NCBI RefSeq assembly: GCF_007994985.1
Contig: NZ_VOQF01000008.1
Span: forward strand, 226,340-290,339
Length of the DNA: 64,000 nucleotides
Source of the DNA: Metabacillus litoralis
GTDB lineage: Bacteria; Bacillota; Bacilli; Bacillales; Bacillaceae
Reading direction: 5' to 3'
A program made the translations under genes and the position numbers. The notes under the pieces were generated by a model that saw only the letters and a program-made list of their open reading frames with translations, was not told the origin of the DNA and did not search any database. Of the stretch, positions 1 to 8,937 are shown one piece after another (position 1 is the stretch's first letter; the number at the start of each line of letters is the position of its first letter).

Positions 1-606
1 GGTAATAATTGCAGCTGCTGCATATGTTGTTTTCATAGTAGGGACATATATTCTAAAGAAAACACCTAACTCACTTAATCCATCAATTCGACCTGCTTCA
101 AGAATATCCTTCGGAAACATTTTTGTGCTTTGACGGAAAAAAAAGATAAGAAATGCTGTTGTTAATGTTGGTAATACTGCTGCCGTTAATGTATCAATCC
201 CCATGAAAGGAACAGTTTGAGAAATAGTACCGAACATGCGGAATAATGGAACCATAAGTGCAGCAAATGGAATCATCATCGATAAAAGTAAAATATTAAA
301 AACAACATCTTTTGCTTTACTTTTATAAATCTCAAATCCATATCCTGCTAGTGAGGCAATTAATAGCGATAACAGTGTTGTAGAAATTGAAATCTTGGCC
401 GAGTTCATTAACGCTGGCACAATGTCAACTGTATTCATTAGGTTATTAAAATTTTCAATGAAGTTGGTCCCTGGCAATAATCTTCCTTTTGTAACATCGA
501 CTGACTTATTTGTTGCTGATATAATCATCCACAAAAACGGAAAAATTGATACAATACTCGCAATAATTAACACACTATAGCTAAATATGCTTTTCATTTT
601 AGTCAT
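1..606 (-). CDS. Sugar ABC transporter permease, MalG/AraQ type (3' end outside window)
   Basis: Second membrane subunit of a carbohydrate ABC importer. The first 202 residues are present; the rest lies left of the window. The N-terminus is a membrane segment and further hydrophobic segments follow. Near residue 180 comes the EAA loop (EAGRIDGLSELGVFFRIYVP), which docks with the ATPase in this family. The start at 606 overlaps the stop of the upstream permease as ATGACTAA, typical of translational coupling; a second in-frame ATG lies at 597. It is the last visible gene of the lipoprotein-permease-permease set. The family is certain; the sugar is not known. Confidence 0.9.
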   Translation of the reverse strand, partial: MTKMKSIFSYSVLIIASIVSIFPFLWMIISATNKSVDVTKGRLLPGTNFIENFNNLMNTVDIVPALMNSAKISISTTLLSLLIASLAGYGFEIYKSKAKDVVFNILLLSMMIPFAALMVPLFRMFGTISQTVPFMGIDTLTAAVLPTLTTAFLIFFFRQSTKMFPKDILEAGRIDGLSELGVFFRIYVPTMKTTYAAAAIIT

Positions 607-1522
607 TTCGATCACCTGCCACTTTAAACTGAATAATAGAGAAAATAACGATCATAATTACAATTGCATAGGATACGGTCGCTGCATACCCAAAGTCTGG
701 TGTATATTTAAATGAAAGGTTGTAGATATATTGTGAAATTGTCATGGTTGCATTACCAGGACCACCTCTTGTTATATTCATAACTTCATCAAATAATTGA
801 AGCGTACCAATTGTAGAAGTGATTGACGTAAATAAAATAATAGGCTTTAACATAGGTATTGTAATTTTAAAGAATTGCTGAAAAGCAGATGCTCCATCCA
901 TTTTTGCGGCTTCATAGATTGAATGATCAATGTTTTGAAGTGAAGAAAGATAGAAAATCATATTATATCCAGTCCAACGCCAAGTAATTGCAATTACGAT
1001 CGCCATCTTGGCCCAAAACGGATCAGTAAGCCATTGTATTGGCTCGGCAATTAAAGAGAGTTTCATTAACATCATGTTAATAATTCCATCTAATCCAAAT
1101 AAGTATTTGAAAATAACCGAGTATGCTACAAGAGATGTTACACATGGTAAGAAAATTGCTGTACGGAAAAACCCTTTAAATTTTAAGCTTTTATTATTTA
1201 AAAGTACTGATAAAAATAGAGCTAATAAAATCATGACTGGTACTTGAATAAGTAGATAAATAACTGTATTCTTAACTGCTGTTATAAAAGTTGGATCTTT
1301 GATTAACCGAGCATAGTTATCAAATCCTGTAAACGTTAAATTTGTACCGGTGCCTGATTGGAAAGACATAATTAGTGCATGCGCCATTGGATAGAAATAA
1401 AATAAGAAAATTAATAGTGACGCTATAGTAATAAAAGACCAGCCAATTATTGTACTTTTATTAAAGACTTTCCTCTTGGTATAAGAAAAAGGTGCATTTT
1501 GATTCGTTTTTGCCGATATCAT
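599..1522 (-). CDS. Sugar ABC transporter permease, MalF/UgpA type
   Basis: First membrane subunit of the importer, 307 residues, about six membrane segments starting near residue 28. The EAA loop reads EAAKMDGASAFQQFFKITIP near residue 210, as expected for the MalF/LacF class, and GGPGNAT follows near residue 265. An AAGGAG ribosome site precedes ATG. It follows the binding-protein gene after a 152-bp gap holding a long stem-loop, and overlaps the next permease. No ATPase gene is visible; such importers commonly share an MsmX-type ATPase encoded elsewhere. Confidence 0.93.
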   Translation of the reverse strand: MISAKTNQNAPFSYTKRKVFNKSTIIGWSFITIASLLIFLFYFYPMAHALIMSFQSGTGTNLTFTGFDNYARLIKDPTFITAVKNTVIYLLIQVPVMILLALFLSVLLNNKSLKFKGFFRTAIFLPCVTSLVAYSVIFKYLFGLDGIINMMLMKLSLIAEPIQWLTDPFWAKMAIVIAITWRWTGYNMIFYLSSLQNIDHSIYEAAKMDGASAFQQFFKITIPMLKPIILFTSITSTIGTLQLFDEVMNITRGGPGNATMTISQYIYNLSFKYTPDFGYAATVSYAIVIMIVIFSIIQFKVAGDRND

Positions 1523-1559
1523 TTCAAGTCAACTCCTTAACTTGGTCAATATAAGATAA

Positions 1560-1634
1560 GAGCCTTGGAGACACATTGCTACTTCAATAAGTAATCCTTA
1601 TTTTCAGAAGCAGATGTGGTTCCAAGGCTTTGCT
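1560..1634 (-). terminator. Intercistronic stem-loop between binding protein and permease
   Basis: On the minus strand AGCCTTGGA near 1634 pairs with TCCAAGGCT near 1560, extended by CCACAT/ATGTG and TGCT/AGCA. No T-run follows, so it is more likely an mRNA-stabilising or partial-termination structure that raises binding-protein output over the permeases than a full terminator. Confidence 0.55.
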
Positions 1635-1674
1635 TCTCATACTATTTCTAAGATGAGAAGATTAGTAGGAAATA

Positions 1675-2970
1675 TTACTGAAGTTGTGCTTCAGCTTGTT
1701 GTTGTGCATCTTCTAGCACTTTATCAAGGTCCTTACCGTTAAGGTAGTTTTGCATTTCAACAATTAAAATATCATCGATTGCATATGTGTGCAGACCATA
1801 ATTAACTTGTGGAATTTCTTCTACCCATTGCGAGAAATCCGAGATAATTGTTTGACCTGCAAAGAATTCATCTGCTGCTTTATATTCTTCTCCACCAGAT
1901 GCAGGGATGTAAGTTCCAATTGCACCTATTTCTGTTACTAAATCTTGGTAGAAATCTACATTTGAACCAAATGTTTTCGCTAAGAAATCAGTCGCTTCTT
2001 CTTTACCATCAACATTAAGTACATACCATGAACTACCACCTAAGTTAGAAGCATTTACAGAACCTTCTACGTCTGGAAGTTTAGGTTGTGGTACTACTGC
2101 CCATTTACCTGATTGTGATGCTTCAGCCTTAATTGAAGGAGTGATCCAGTTTCCTGTTGGAACCGATGCAACCTCACCACTATTAAATCCTGCTAAGAAT
2201 TGGCTCCAATCAGAGATTGGGTTTACAATGTCAGCATCTAACAATGCTTTATACATTTCGAAAGATCTTTTAAGAGCTTCGTTACCAGCAATAATTGGTG
2301 TTACACCATCTTCTTTTAAATACCAAGCGCCAGCAGATTGCATCATCATACGAATTAAACCTTGGTCGTTTGGATCAAGTGATAACATGTTTTTACCAGT
2401 TACTTCTTTGACTTTTTTACCAATTTCAATGTATTGGTTCCAGTCGATACCCTTTAAATCATCAAGCGTATATCCTGCTTCTTCTAAATAGTCCGTTCTA
2501 ACATATAAGCCTGTTACACCAGTATCAAATGGTAAACCATAATTTTTCCCATCTAAACTAGTAGGTGCAATTTTATATGATGCAAAATCATCCACTACAT
2601 ATGATCCTGTAATTTCGTGGAAAGAATCAGGATATGCTTGTAGGAAACTTTGCGCACGATAATCTTCAATTAACACGATATTTGGTAATCCTTTTGTTGT
2701 TCCAGAGCTTAAGCTGGTATTTAATTTTTGGATTATATCAGCTTGTGCATTCTCTACAATTTTAATTTTTAAGTCTGGATTTTCAGCTTGATAAGCTTCT
2801 TTTGCAATATTCAAAGCTTTAATATTAAAGTTAGGGTCCCATGCCCAAATTGTAATTTCTTTTGAGTCTGATGTGTTCTCTCCTTCAGATTCTACAGTCT
2901 CTTTTGATCCTGAAGAACATGCTGCCAAAACCATCATACATGCCATCAGTAATACGAGTAGCTTTTTCAT
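1675..2970 (-). CDS. Extracellular sugar-binding lipoprotein of ABC importer
   Basis: Substrate-capture subunit, 431 residues, family 1 extracellular solute-binding protein. A lipoprotein signal peptide ends in lipobox LAAC with Cys18 as the lipidated residue, followed by a short Ser/Gly/Glu linker. The mature part begins ITIWAWDPNFNIKAL, typical of sugar binders, and has the IVLIEDYRAQ and PFDTGVTGLYVRTD segments of this fold. A GGGGGTA ribosome site precedes ATG. The adjacent kinase and regulator genes suggest specific induction and two upstream cre-like sites suggest carbon control. The ligand cannot be read from sequence. Confidence 0.93.
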   Translation of the reverse strand: MKKLLVLLMACMMVLAACSSGSKETVESEGENTSDSKEITIWAWDPNFNIKALNIAKEAYQAENPDLKIKIVENAQADIIQKLNTSLSSGTTKGLPNIVLIEDYRAQSFLQAYPDSFHEITGSYVVDDFASYKIAPTSLDGKNYGLPFDTGVTGLYVRTDYLEEAGYTLDDLKGIDWNQYIEIGKKVKEVTGKNMLSLDPNDQGLIRMMMQSAGAWYLKEDGVTPIIAGNEALKRSFEMYKALLDADIVNPISDWSQFLAGFNSGEVASVPTGNWITPSIKAEASQSGKWAVVPQPKLPDVEGSVNASNLGGSSWYVLNVDGKEEATDFLAKTFGSNVDFYQDLVTEIGAIGTYIPASGGEEYKAADEFFAGQTIISDFSQWVEEIPQVNYGLHTYAIDDILIVEMQNYLNGKDLDKVLEDAQQQAEAQLQ

Positions 2971-2999
2971 AAAAATACCCCCATTTTGTCTGTGTTTTT

Positions 3000-3015
3000 T
3001 TGTAAGCGTTATCTT
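3000..3015 (-). promoter_or_regulatory. cre site (CcpA) upstream of binding-protein gene
   Basis: TTGTAAGCGTTATCTT matches the cre consensus WTGNNARCGNWWWCAW at all but one position. It lies 30 bp before the binding-protein start, so CcpA repression is likely. Confidence 0.6.
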
Positions 3016-3094
3016 ACTTACAGGTATAATGTTAGCATCTATATGTCTATTTTCTTTAGGACAATATTTTTAAAAACTTGTGATATTTTTATAG

Positions 3095-3110
3095 ATGTAT
3101 ACGCTTTCAA
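3095..3110 (-). promoter_or_regulatory. Second cre-like site
   Basis: ATGTATACGCTTTCAA has one mismatch to the cre consensus. It lies about 125 bp upstream of the binding-protein gene; with the site at 3000 it would give two CcpA sites. Confidence 0.45.
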
Positions 3111-3199
3111 CATTTTTGATTTGTATTTATTTTAGATAATAGTATTTTCTTTATTTTATTGGTCAATTACAAACTAAAAAGGCTTTGAAAAAACAGGAT

Positions 3200-3241
3200 G
3201 CCAAGCCTCCAATATGTCAATTAGCGTGGAAGCTTGGCAGT
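3200..3241 (-). terminator. Stem-loop after kinase gene
   Basis: TGCCAAGCTTCCA and TGGAGGCTTGGCA pair on the minus strand, 33 bp past the kinase stop, with a T-run about 8 bp further on. It probably separates the kinase/regulator transcript from the transporter transcript. Confidence 0.6.
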
Positions 3242-3273
3242 TATTCAAAATAAAATTTCTGTTACAAGAGCAA

Positions 3274-5040
3274 TTATTTTACATTAATAGGAAGTGTTAT
3301 TTTTATTCTTGTACCTTCTCCTAGTTTGCTGTCTATTGAAACTCCGTAATTATGACCGAATAAAATTTGTATCCTTTCATTCACATTTCTAACACCTATA
3401 CCTGTGAAATGTTGCTTTTTACGTTTTGTTTTAGGAAGCTTGCTTTTTGACCCAATATCCATTCCATCGCCATTATCCATAACCTCACAAATTAACGTAT
3501 CTTGTTCTTTCCATACCATTACATTTATAAAACCATTGGTTTTATGGTTAAATCCATGAAAAAATGAGTTTTCAATAAACGGTTGTAAAATAAGTTTCGG
3601 AATTTCATAGTGCAAACAATCCGGTGCAAGTAAATAATTTACTTTAATTCGATCACCGTATCTTTTTTGATTAATAAGAACATAATTTTTTAAGTTTGTT
3701 ATTTCTTGTTCAACAGTGATTGTCTCACTAACATTACCGATTGTATTTTGAAGCAATGAGATGAGGGAATTAATCGTCTCTTCCGCCTCTTCTCTTCCTC
3801 CCTGCTGTACCATAAATTTAATTGATGTTAATGTGTTATAAAGAAAATGTGGATTAATTTGTTGTTGCAGAGCAGCAAGTTCTGCATTACGTTTTTGCTT
3901 TTGAAATAATACGAGTTGCTCTAAATAATCATTCAGTTCGTCAAGCATAGAATTAAATGCTTTCCCTATTTGTCTTGTTTCATAAGTTCCTGTTACAGAT
4001 ACATATTGACCAAAGTTATATTTGGACGCATCTGCAATTTGTTTAACCAACTTAGATAGTGAATTCGTCATTCTTCTTGAAATTAGAAACACTATAATAA
4101 GTGCAACTACAACGATACATATACAAATTAATACAATTTGTTTTTTATTTATTAAATCACCTATAGCTGATTCTCTATCAATTAAGTTAAATAGGTACAT
4201 ATCAAGAGAAGGTAAGTATTCCATAAAAATGATTTGGTCTGTACCCATGAAATTTCCAATAAGGTATCGATCATCGTTTTTTTCTTTTGTGTAACTCAAT
4301 AGGTCCTCAGCTTTATCACCAATTAAACCAGACTGATTACTTGATACGATAATACCAGTTTTATCTAAGATAAAAACATTGTTTCCCGTACTTGTATAGC
4401 TATTATAGAATTTTCTAAATTCACTTTCCTGAATGGTAAAATACATCATTCCATAAATACTACCTGATATTCGCTCCATTAGTGGTTTAGAAGCAACTAT
4501 AAATTTAGCATCCCCTGCCATAGCAGTATATTCAGTTCGTTGATCATATTGGTAAATTAACCTCTTAGGCTGCTCCAACGAATTTTTAGTAATACTATGT
4601 TCTTTTAGCTCATCATCCGAGATTGGCCAATAAGTACGATTTGTCGCATAACTAATTCCATTAATACCAGTGATCAGTATCTCTGTCTCATAGGCATCCA
4701 CATTTGATTTTGTTCGCTTCATTTGCTCACCCATTTGAAAATATGCTCTCATCTTTTGTGCATTACTTTGGTTTTCTGTCATTATTGTTCTAAGTTTCCC
4801 ACTTTGAACAATATTGTTCGACGCGAGAACAATTGAATAGTTGTAGGATTCAAAGCTGTCTTTTATTTGATTCATTACTTTCGCATTGGTAATACTGAAC
4901 TTATCAATAAAAAACGTCTCTGACATACGAAATGTTGTCCATGTAATGATCACTGAGACAGAAATAATACTGATCACACTTATTAGAAACATAATAGCAA
5001 ATAACCCATTATGCCTAAAATGATCGGGTAAATGTTTCAT
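3274..5040 (-). CDS. Sensor histidine kinase, YesM type
   Basis: Membrane sensor kinase of 588 residues. A membrane segment at residues 14-36 is followed by an extracellular sensing region of about 250 residues (dCache-like). A second membrane segment lies near 300-320, then a HAMP linker. The His_kinase domain carries the phospho-acceptor motif QQINPHFLYNTL near residue 400, and a HATPase domain ends the protein with DNGDGMDIGS and GIGVRNVNERI. This is the layout of YesM/LytS-group kinases that sense extracellular sugars. It follows the regulator gene by 15 bp, so the two form one operon upstream of the importer. Confidence 0.93.
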   Translation of the reverse strand: MKHLPDHFRHNGLFAIMFLISVISIISVSVIITWTTFRMSETFFIDKFSITNAKVMNQIKDSFESYNYSIVLASNNIVQSGKLRTIMTENQSNAQKMRAYFQMGEQMKRTKSNVDAYETEILITGINGISYATNRTYWPISDDELKEHSITKNSLEQPKRLIYQYDQRTEYTAMAGDAKFIVASKPLMERISGSIYGMMYFTIQESEFRKFYNSYTSTGNNVFILDKTGIIVSSNQSGLIGDKAEDLLSYTKEKNDDRYLIGNFMGTDQIIFMEYLPSLDMYLFNLIDRESAIGDLINKKQIVLICICIVVVALIIVFLISRRMTNSLSKLVKQIADASKYNFGQYVSVTGTYETRQIGKAFNSMLDELNDYLEQLVLFQKQKRNAELAALQQQINPHFLYNTLTSIKFMVQQGGREEAEETINSLISLLQNTIGNVSETITVEQEITNLKNYVLINQKRYGDRIKVNYLLAPDCLHYEIPKLILQPFIENSFFHGFNHKTNGFINVMVWKEQDTLICEVMDNGDGMDIGSKSKLPKTKRKKQHFTGIGVRNVNERIQILFGHNYGVSIDSKLGEGTRIKITLPINVK

Positions 5041-5055
5041 AGGGTATCACATCGC

Positions 5056-6612
5056 TTATTTCAATTTTTGACTTCTCCTATATTGGCTTGGAGATACTCC
5101 CTTAAGTTTCTTAAAAACTTTGCAAAAGTAACTATGATCCGAATAACCTACTATTCCACTAATTTCAGATATAGGAGTAGATTCTCTATTTAGTAGTTTA
5201 GCCGCTTCTTCAATGCGTATTCGATTTAAATATTCATTAAACCCTTCTCCATTATGCGAAGTAAAATAACTTGATAAATACGAGGGATTAAAATGAAAAT
5301 GATTGGCAACTCCAGTTAAATTAAGCGGTTCTGCATAATGGTCTTCTACGTACTCTAAGATCATTTTGATATTGGATCCACCGCTCTGATTTCCCTTCGC
5401 TAAGATGCTTTTCTTAGCCTTTTCAATAAATTGTTCTAACTGCTCAACAACTGCACTTGCAGAAGTAGCTTCATCTATAGAATTAAAAAGTGTAAATTTA
5501 GCATTTTCTAACTCTTCCACGTCATAGTCCATATTGCTTAAGAGTATGGTTATATTAAAAATAATGTTTCCAAAAAATGACTTGAACTCAAAAATATCAG
5601 TAGTAAACCCACCAGATAAAGCCTTAATATGGTCGTTTAAATAATTAAAGGCAGCATCAAAACGTTCATGCTTAAAATCATTTGTAAACTTGTCCAAATT
5701 AAATGAAGCTACTGGTGGCACTTCTTTTGGTTGATTTTTTTCGGTCAGTAGCTTAGCTTCAGGAAAGTAAAAACGGTATTGTAACATTTTCTTAATCACA
5801 GAATTATATTTATTTCCTATTTGACTGAAATCTTTAAATGAGTCTGTAATAAGTATAGCAACTTCAGAATCTTCTTTTAATAGTTCATCTGCTAACGTTA
5901 AACAGCCAATTAAGTCCTTTTCCTCTAAATTAACCAAGAATACGCTTACATTCTTTTCACTTGTATAAGGTTGAAAAACAGTATCTCCCATCATTATTTC
6001 AATCTTATTCTTGATTCTTTTCTTAAGTGAATCAGAATCAGATAAATTGTTAGAGAAAGAGAGACTTCGTGTATCTACCACTAATAAGCAAAAACAATCA
6101 ACTGGAAAAGCTTTTCTAATAAGTTGCGCATCATACTCAGTTTCAAAACCAGAAAGAAATTTATCGATAATATGCCCTATATTCAACGAAAGATTAGTTT
6201 CTTCTTTACTGGCTTGTAGCGACGAAATTCTGCTTGCCACAGTTGTTAATACGTTCAGTAAGTTTTCAGCATCTAGCTTAGGTTTTAAGATATAGTCTAC
6301 CGCACCGCTTTGAAACGTTGATCTCACATAATCGAACTCTCCATAACTACTCAAAATAATAACTTCTATGTTTGGATATTGCGCTTTTACAATTCTTGTT
6401 AACTCTTCACCGTCCATAATCGGCATAACAATATCAGTAAGAATAATGTGTGGATTTGTTCGTTCAACCATCTCCAGTGCTTCCTGACCATTTGAAGCTT
6501 CACCAATAATTTGAAAACCTTCTTGTTCCCATTGAAGATAATGCTTTATCCCTTGTCTTATTAGCTGTTCATCGTCAACGATTAAAATTCTACATAGTTC
6601 ACCCGATTTCAA
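5056..6612 (-). CDS. AraC-type response regulator, YesN type
   Basis: Response regulator of 518 residues. The receiver domain (about 5-120) shows LIVDDEQ, the phospho-acceptor Asp in HIILTDIVMP, and the conserved Lys in YILKPK. A middle region of unknown fold follows. Two AraC helix-turn-helix units close the protein near 415-515 (YVEDHYAEPLNLTGVANHF; SDHSYFCKVFKKLKGVSPSQ). The start is TTG at 6612, set by a GGGGGGGA ribosome site 5 bp upstream. It is predicted to activate the importer genes at 2970-1 on a signal from the downstream kinase. Confidence 0.93.
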   Translation of the reverse strand: MKSGELCRILIVDDEQLIRQGIKHYLQWEQEGFQIIGEASNGQEALEMVERTNPHIILTDIVMPIMDGEELTRIVKAQYPNIEVIILSSYGEFDYVRSTFQSGAVDYILKPKLDAENLLNVLTTVASRISSLQASKEETNLSLNIGHIIDKFLSGFETEYDAQLIRKAFPVDCFCLLVVDTRSLSFSNNLSDSDSLKKRIKNKIEIMMGDTVFQPYTSEKNVSVFLVNLEEKDLIGCLTLADELLKEDSEVAILITDSFKDFSQIGNKYNSVIKKMLQYRFYFPEAKLLTEKNQPKEVPPVASFNLDKFTNDFKHERFDAAFNYLNDHIKALSGGFTTDIFEFKSFFGNIIFNITILLSNMDYDVEELENAKFTLFNSIDEATSASAVVEQLEQFIEKAKKSILAKGNQSGGSNIKMILEYVEDHYAEPLNLTGVANHFHFNPSYLSSYFTSHNGEGFNEYLNRIRIEEAAKLLNRESTPISEISGIVGYSDHSYFCKVFKKLKGVSPSQYRRSQKLK

Positions 6613-6804
6613 AGCAATCCCCCCCTAAGTGATGTAGACTTTATATATTTTATTTATACTTCATTATACACATGAATAGCAGAATGATGGAAAGAAGAAT
6701 CGGTCTATAAAAAGAAATAATACTACCTAGTGAGTATTATTCCAATGTTTTTCAATAAAAAATTTCGGGAATAATATTCTCAAACGAGTTACGAGGTGAA
6801 TTTT

Positions 6805-6948
6805 ATGAAAAAAATAGAAAACACAATGGTTCGCAATATGAAGGATTTAAAGGAGCAATCAAAAATAATGGAAAACATGAGTACAAATCAACAAATAAAA
6901 CAAAGTGAGCAAAAGCCTGATCCTATCCAATATACTTCTAAAAAGTAG
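6805..6948 (+). CDS. Small hydrophilic protein, 47 residues, unknown
   Basis: A 47-codon frame opens with a good GAGGTGA ribosome site 6 bp before ATG. The product is Lys/Gln/Asn-rich, without membrane segment or Cys, beginning MKKIENTMVRNMKDLKEQSK and ending PIQYTSKK. No family is recognised. It lies alone between the regulator and yhbH; a partial inverted repeat (GAGTATTATTCC near 6731 and GGAATAATATTCTC near 6769) lies just before the gene and could be an operator. The ribosome site is the main support for a real gene. Confidence 0.5.
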   Translation: MKKIENTMVRNMKDLKEQSKIMENMSTNQQIKQSEQKPDPIQYTSKK

Positions 6949-7346
6949 AAAGAATGAAAAGGATGGCTCCTCAAGAGTGTCTGACATGTCCTAAACAAGA
7001 CATTCCGTCAAAATCATGTTTAATAGGATCAAGGTGGTGTTAAAGCACTATTATAAGTCATTCATGTTTTTAGCTATCCCTCATCCTAAATTCCTCAAAA
7101 GGACTTGTCTCATTTTTAACAATTCCACGATAATTTTCTAAATTATTTGTCAATAAAACAAAACTGCTGCATAGGATAAAGTAATCCACAGAATTTCAAA
7201 CAGTTCTTGGTCCCAATTTATTCATCCACGTTAATGTATGCGTGAAGGTCATGAAATGTGACAGTTTTTTTCATTTAGGAATTATTTTTTTGATTTAATT
7301 GATCAAGCTACTGAAACTAACTAAAATCTGGAGGGGGAATTTTAAT
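6949..7346. other. Intergenic, no gene seen
   Basis: About 400 bp between the small frame and yhbH. It should hold the yhbH promoter, but I see no convincing sigma-A, sigma-B or sigma-E pair, no hairpin with a T-run and no supported coding frame. Confidence 0.5.
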
Positions 7347-8522
7347 ATGACGGGTAAAGAACAAACAAATTTTGTTATTTCACAAGAAGATTGGACCCTC
7401 CATCGTAAAGGCCAGGATGATCAAACAAGACACCAAGAAAAAGTTCAGGAAGCTATTCGCAACAATCTTCCAGATCTTATAACAGAGGAAAGTATCGTTA
7501 TGTCAAATGGAAAAGATGTTGTGAAAATACCAATTCGTTCACTTGACGAATACAAAATTCGCTATAACTATGATAAAAACAAACATGTTGGTCAAGGTGA
7601 TGGAGAAAGTGAAGTCGGAGATGTTGTTGCAAGAGACGGATCTCAGGCTGATGCAAAAGGACCAGGTAAAGGTCAAGGAGCCGGGGATCAAGCTGGTGAA
7701 GACTATTATGAAGCAGAAGTATCCATATTAGAGCTTGAAGCAGCCCTTTTCAAAGAATTAGAACTACCTAATTTAAAACAAAAAGAGCGCGACGATATTG
7801 TGATTGACCATATCGAATTTAATGATATAAGAAGAACCGGATTGATGGGGAATGTAGATAAAAAAAGAACAATGCTTTCTGCATACAAACGTAACGCAAT
7901 GGCAGGAAAATCAAAGTTCCATCCAATCTATCCAGAGGATTTAAAATTCAAAACCTGGAACGACACAGTCAAACCTGATTCAAAAGCAGTTGTTATTGCG
8001 ATGATGGATACTAGTGGCTCAATGGGTCTTTGGGAAAAGTACATGGCTCGCAGCTTCTTCTTCTGGATGACAAGATTTCTAAGAACCAAATACGAAAAAG
8101 TTGAAATTGAATTTATTGCACACCACACAGAAGCAAAAATTGTTACTGAGGAAGACTTTTTTTCAAAAGGAGAAAGTGGTGGAACAATCTGTTCATCAGC
8201 ATATCGTAAAGCCTTAGAAGTTATTGATGGCAAATACAACCCTTCACGATATAATATCTATCCTTTCCATTTCTCAGACGGTGATAACTTAACCTCAGAT
8301 AATCCAAGATGTGTTAAACTAGTCGACGAGCTTATGAAAGTCTCTAATATCTTCGGCTACGGTGAAGTCAACCAGTATAACAGACATTCAACCTTAATGT
8401 CCGCTTATAAAAATATCAATGATGAAAAATTCCGCCACTATATCCTCAAGCAAAAATCAGATGTTTTCCAAGCAATGAAGAGCTTCTTTAGAAAAGAAGA
8501 AGAAAATAAGATGTACGCTTAA
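7347..8522 (+). CDS. yhbH: YhbH, UPF0229 stress/sporulation protein with VWA-like domain
   Basis: Cytosolic protein of 391 residues closely resembling B. subtilis YhbH (residues 45-80 match the motif run [20 protein letters not shown]). The C-terminal half has a von Willebrand A-like metal site, MMDTSGSMG. The family is encoded with the PrkA kinase in many bacteria, as here, and is linked to stress response and sporulation; its biochemical role is unknown. The start is ATG 7347, 9 bp after GGAGGGGG; a frame extension back to 7299 has no ribosome site. A strong hairpin terminator follows. Confidence 0.96.
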   Translation: MTGKEQTNFVISQEDWTLHRKGQDDQTRHQEKVQEAIRNNLPDLITEESIVMSNGKDVVKIPIRSLDEYKIRYNYDKNKHVGQGDGESEVGDVVARDGSQADAKGPGKGQGAGDQAGEDYYEAEVSILELEAALFKELELPNLKQKERDDIVIDHIEFNDIRRTGLMGNVDKKRTMLSAYKRNAMAGKSKFHPIYPEDLKFKTWNDTVKPDSKAVVIAMMDTSGSMGLWEKYMARSFFFWMTRFLRTKYEKVEIEFIAHHTEAKIVTEEDFFSKGESGGTICSSAYRKALEVIDGKYNPSRYNIYPFHFSDGDNLTSDNPRCVKLVDELMKVSNIFGYGEVNQYNRHSTLMSAYKNINDEKFRHYILKQKSDVFQAMKSFFRKEEENKMYA

Positions 8523-8526
8523 CTAG

Positions 8527-8554
8527 GAGAGGGAAAGATTTCCCTCTCTCTTTT
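8527..8554 (+). terminator. yhbH terminator
   Basis: GAGAGGGAAA pairs exactly with TTTCCCTCTC across a very short loop and is followed by TCTTTT, 5 bp after the yhbH stop. Confidence 0.85.
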
Positions 8555-8564
8555 ACATAATAAT

Positions 8565-8841
8565 CACTTTGCACGTCATTCTCTTATCTTTGCGAGTCAT
8601 CCTCACACTTTTACCCGACCATCTGCCACTATTTCCATGCCATTCACCACTTTATCGACCATCAATCTCACTTTGCACGTCATTCTCTCATCTTTTCGAG
8701 TCATCCTCACACTTTTACCCGACCATCTGCCACTATTTCCACGCCATTCACCACTTTATCGACCATTAATCTCACTTTGCACGTCATTCTCTTATCTTTT
8801 CACGTCATCCTCACACTTTTACCCGACCATCTGCCACTATT
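8565..8841. repeat. 104-bp tandem repeat, 2.7 copies
   Basis: Units begin at 8565, 8669 and 8773 with CACTTTGCACGTCATTCTC; the third stops at 8841. Copies differ by only a few bases. Each unit is built of about five degenerate 20-21 bp subunits of the type ACCATC-CAC-TTT. The array fills the space between the convergent yhbH and prkA genes. It is open in one frame by chance but has no ribosome site. Confidence 0.9.
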
Positions 8842-8892
8842 CAACGTTATACGCTTCTAAACAAACTGACCTCTTCTTCCACCAATATACAC

Positions 8893-8921
8893 AAAAAAAG
8901 CTGACAAAATTTCCGCCAGCT
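8893..8921 (-). terminator. prkA terminator
   Basis: On the minus strand AGCTGGC, a loop, and GTCAGCT are followed by seven T residues, 16 bp past the prkA stop. Confidence 0.8.
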
Positions 8922-8937
8922 CCCATTCCCTGATACA

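Noticed and set aside
8565..8841. CRISPR array
   Set aside because: The units are contiguous 104-bp copies with no unique spacers and no cas genes nearby.
8569..8933. Frames through the 104-bp tandem repeat
   Set aside because: Open only because the repeat has no stops in those frames; no ribosome site, Cys/His/Leu-rich product of low plausibility.
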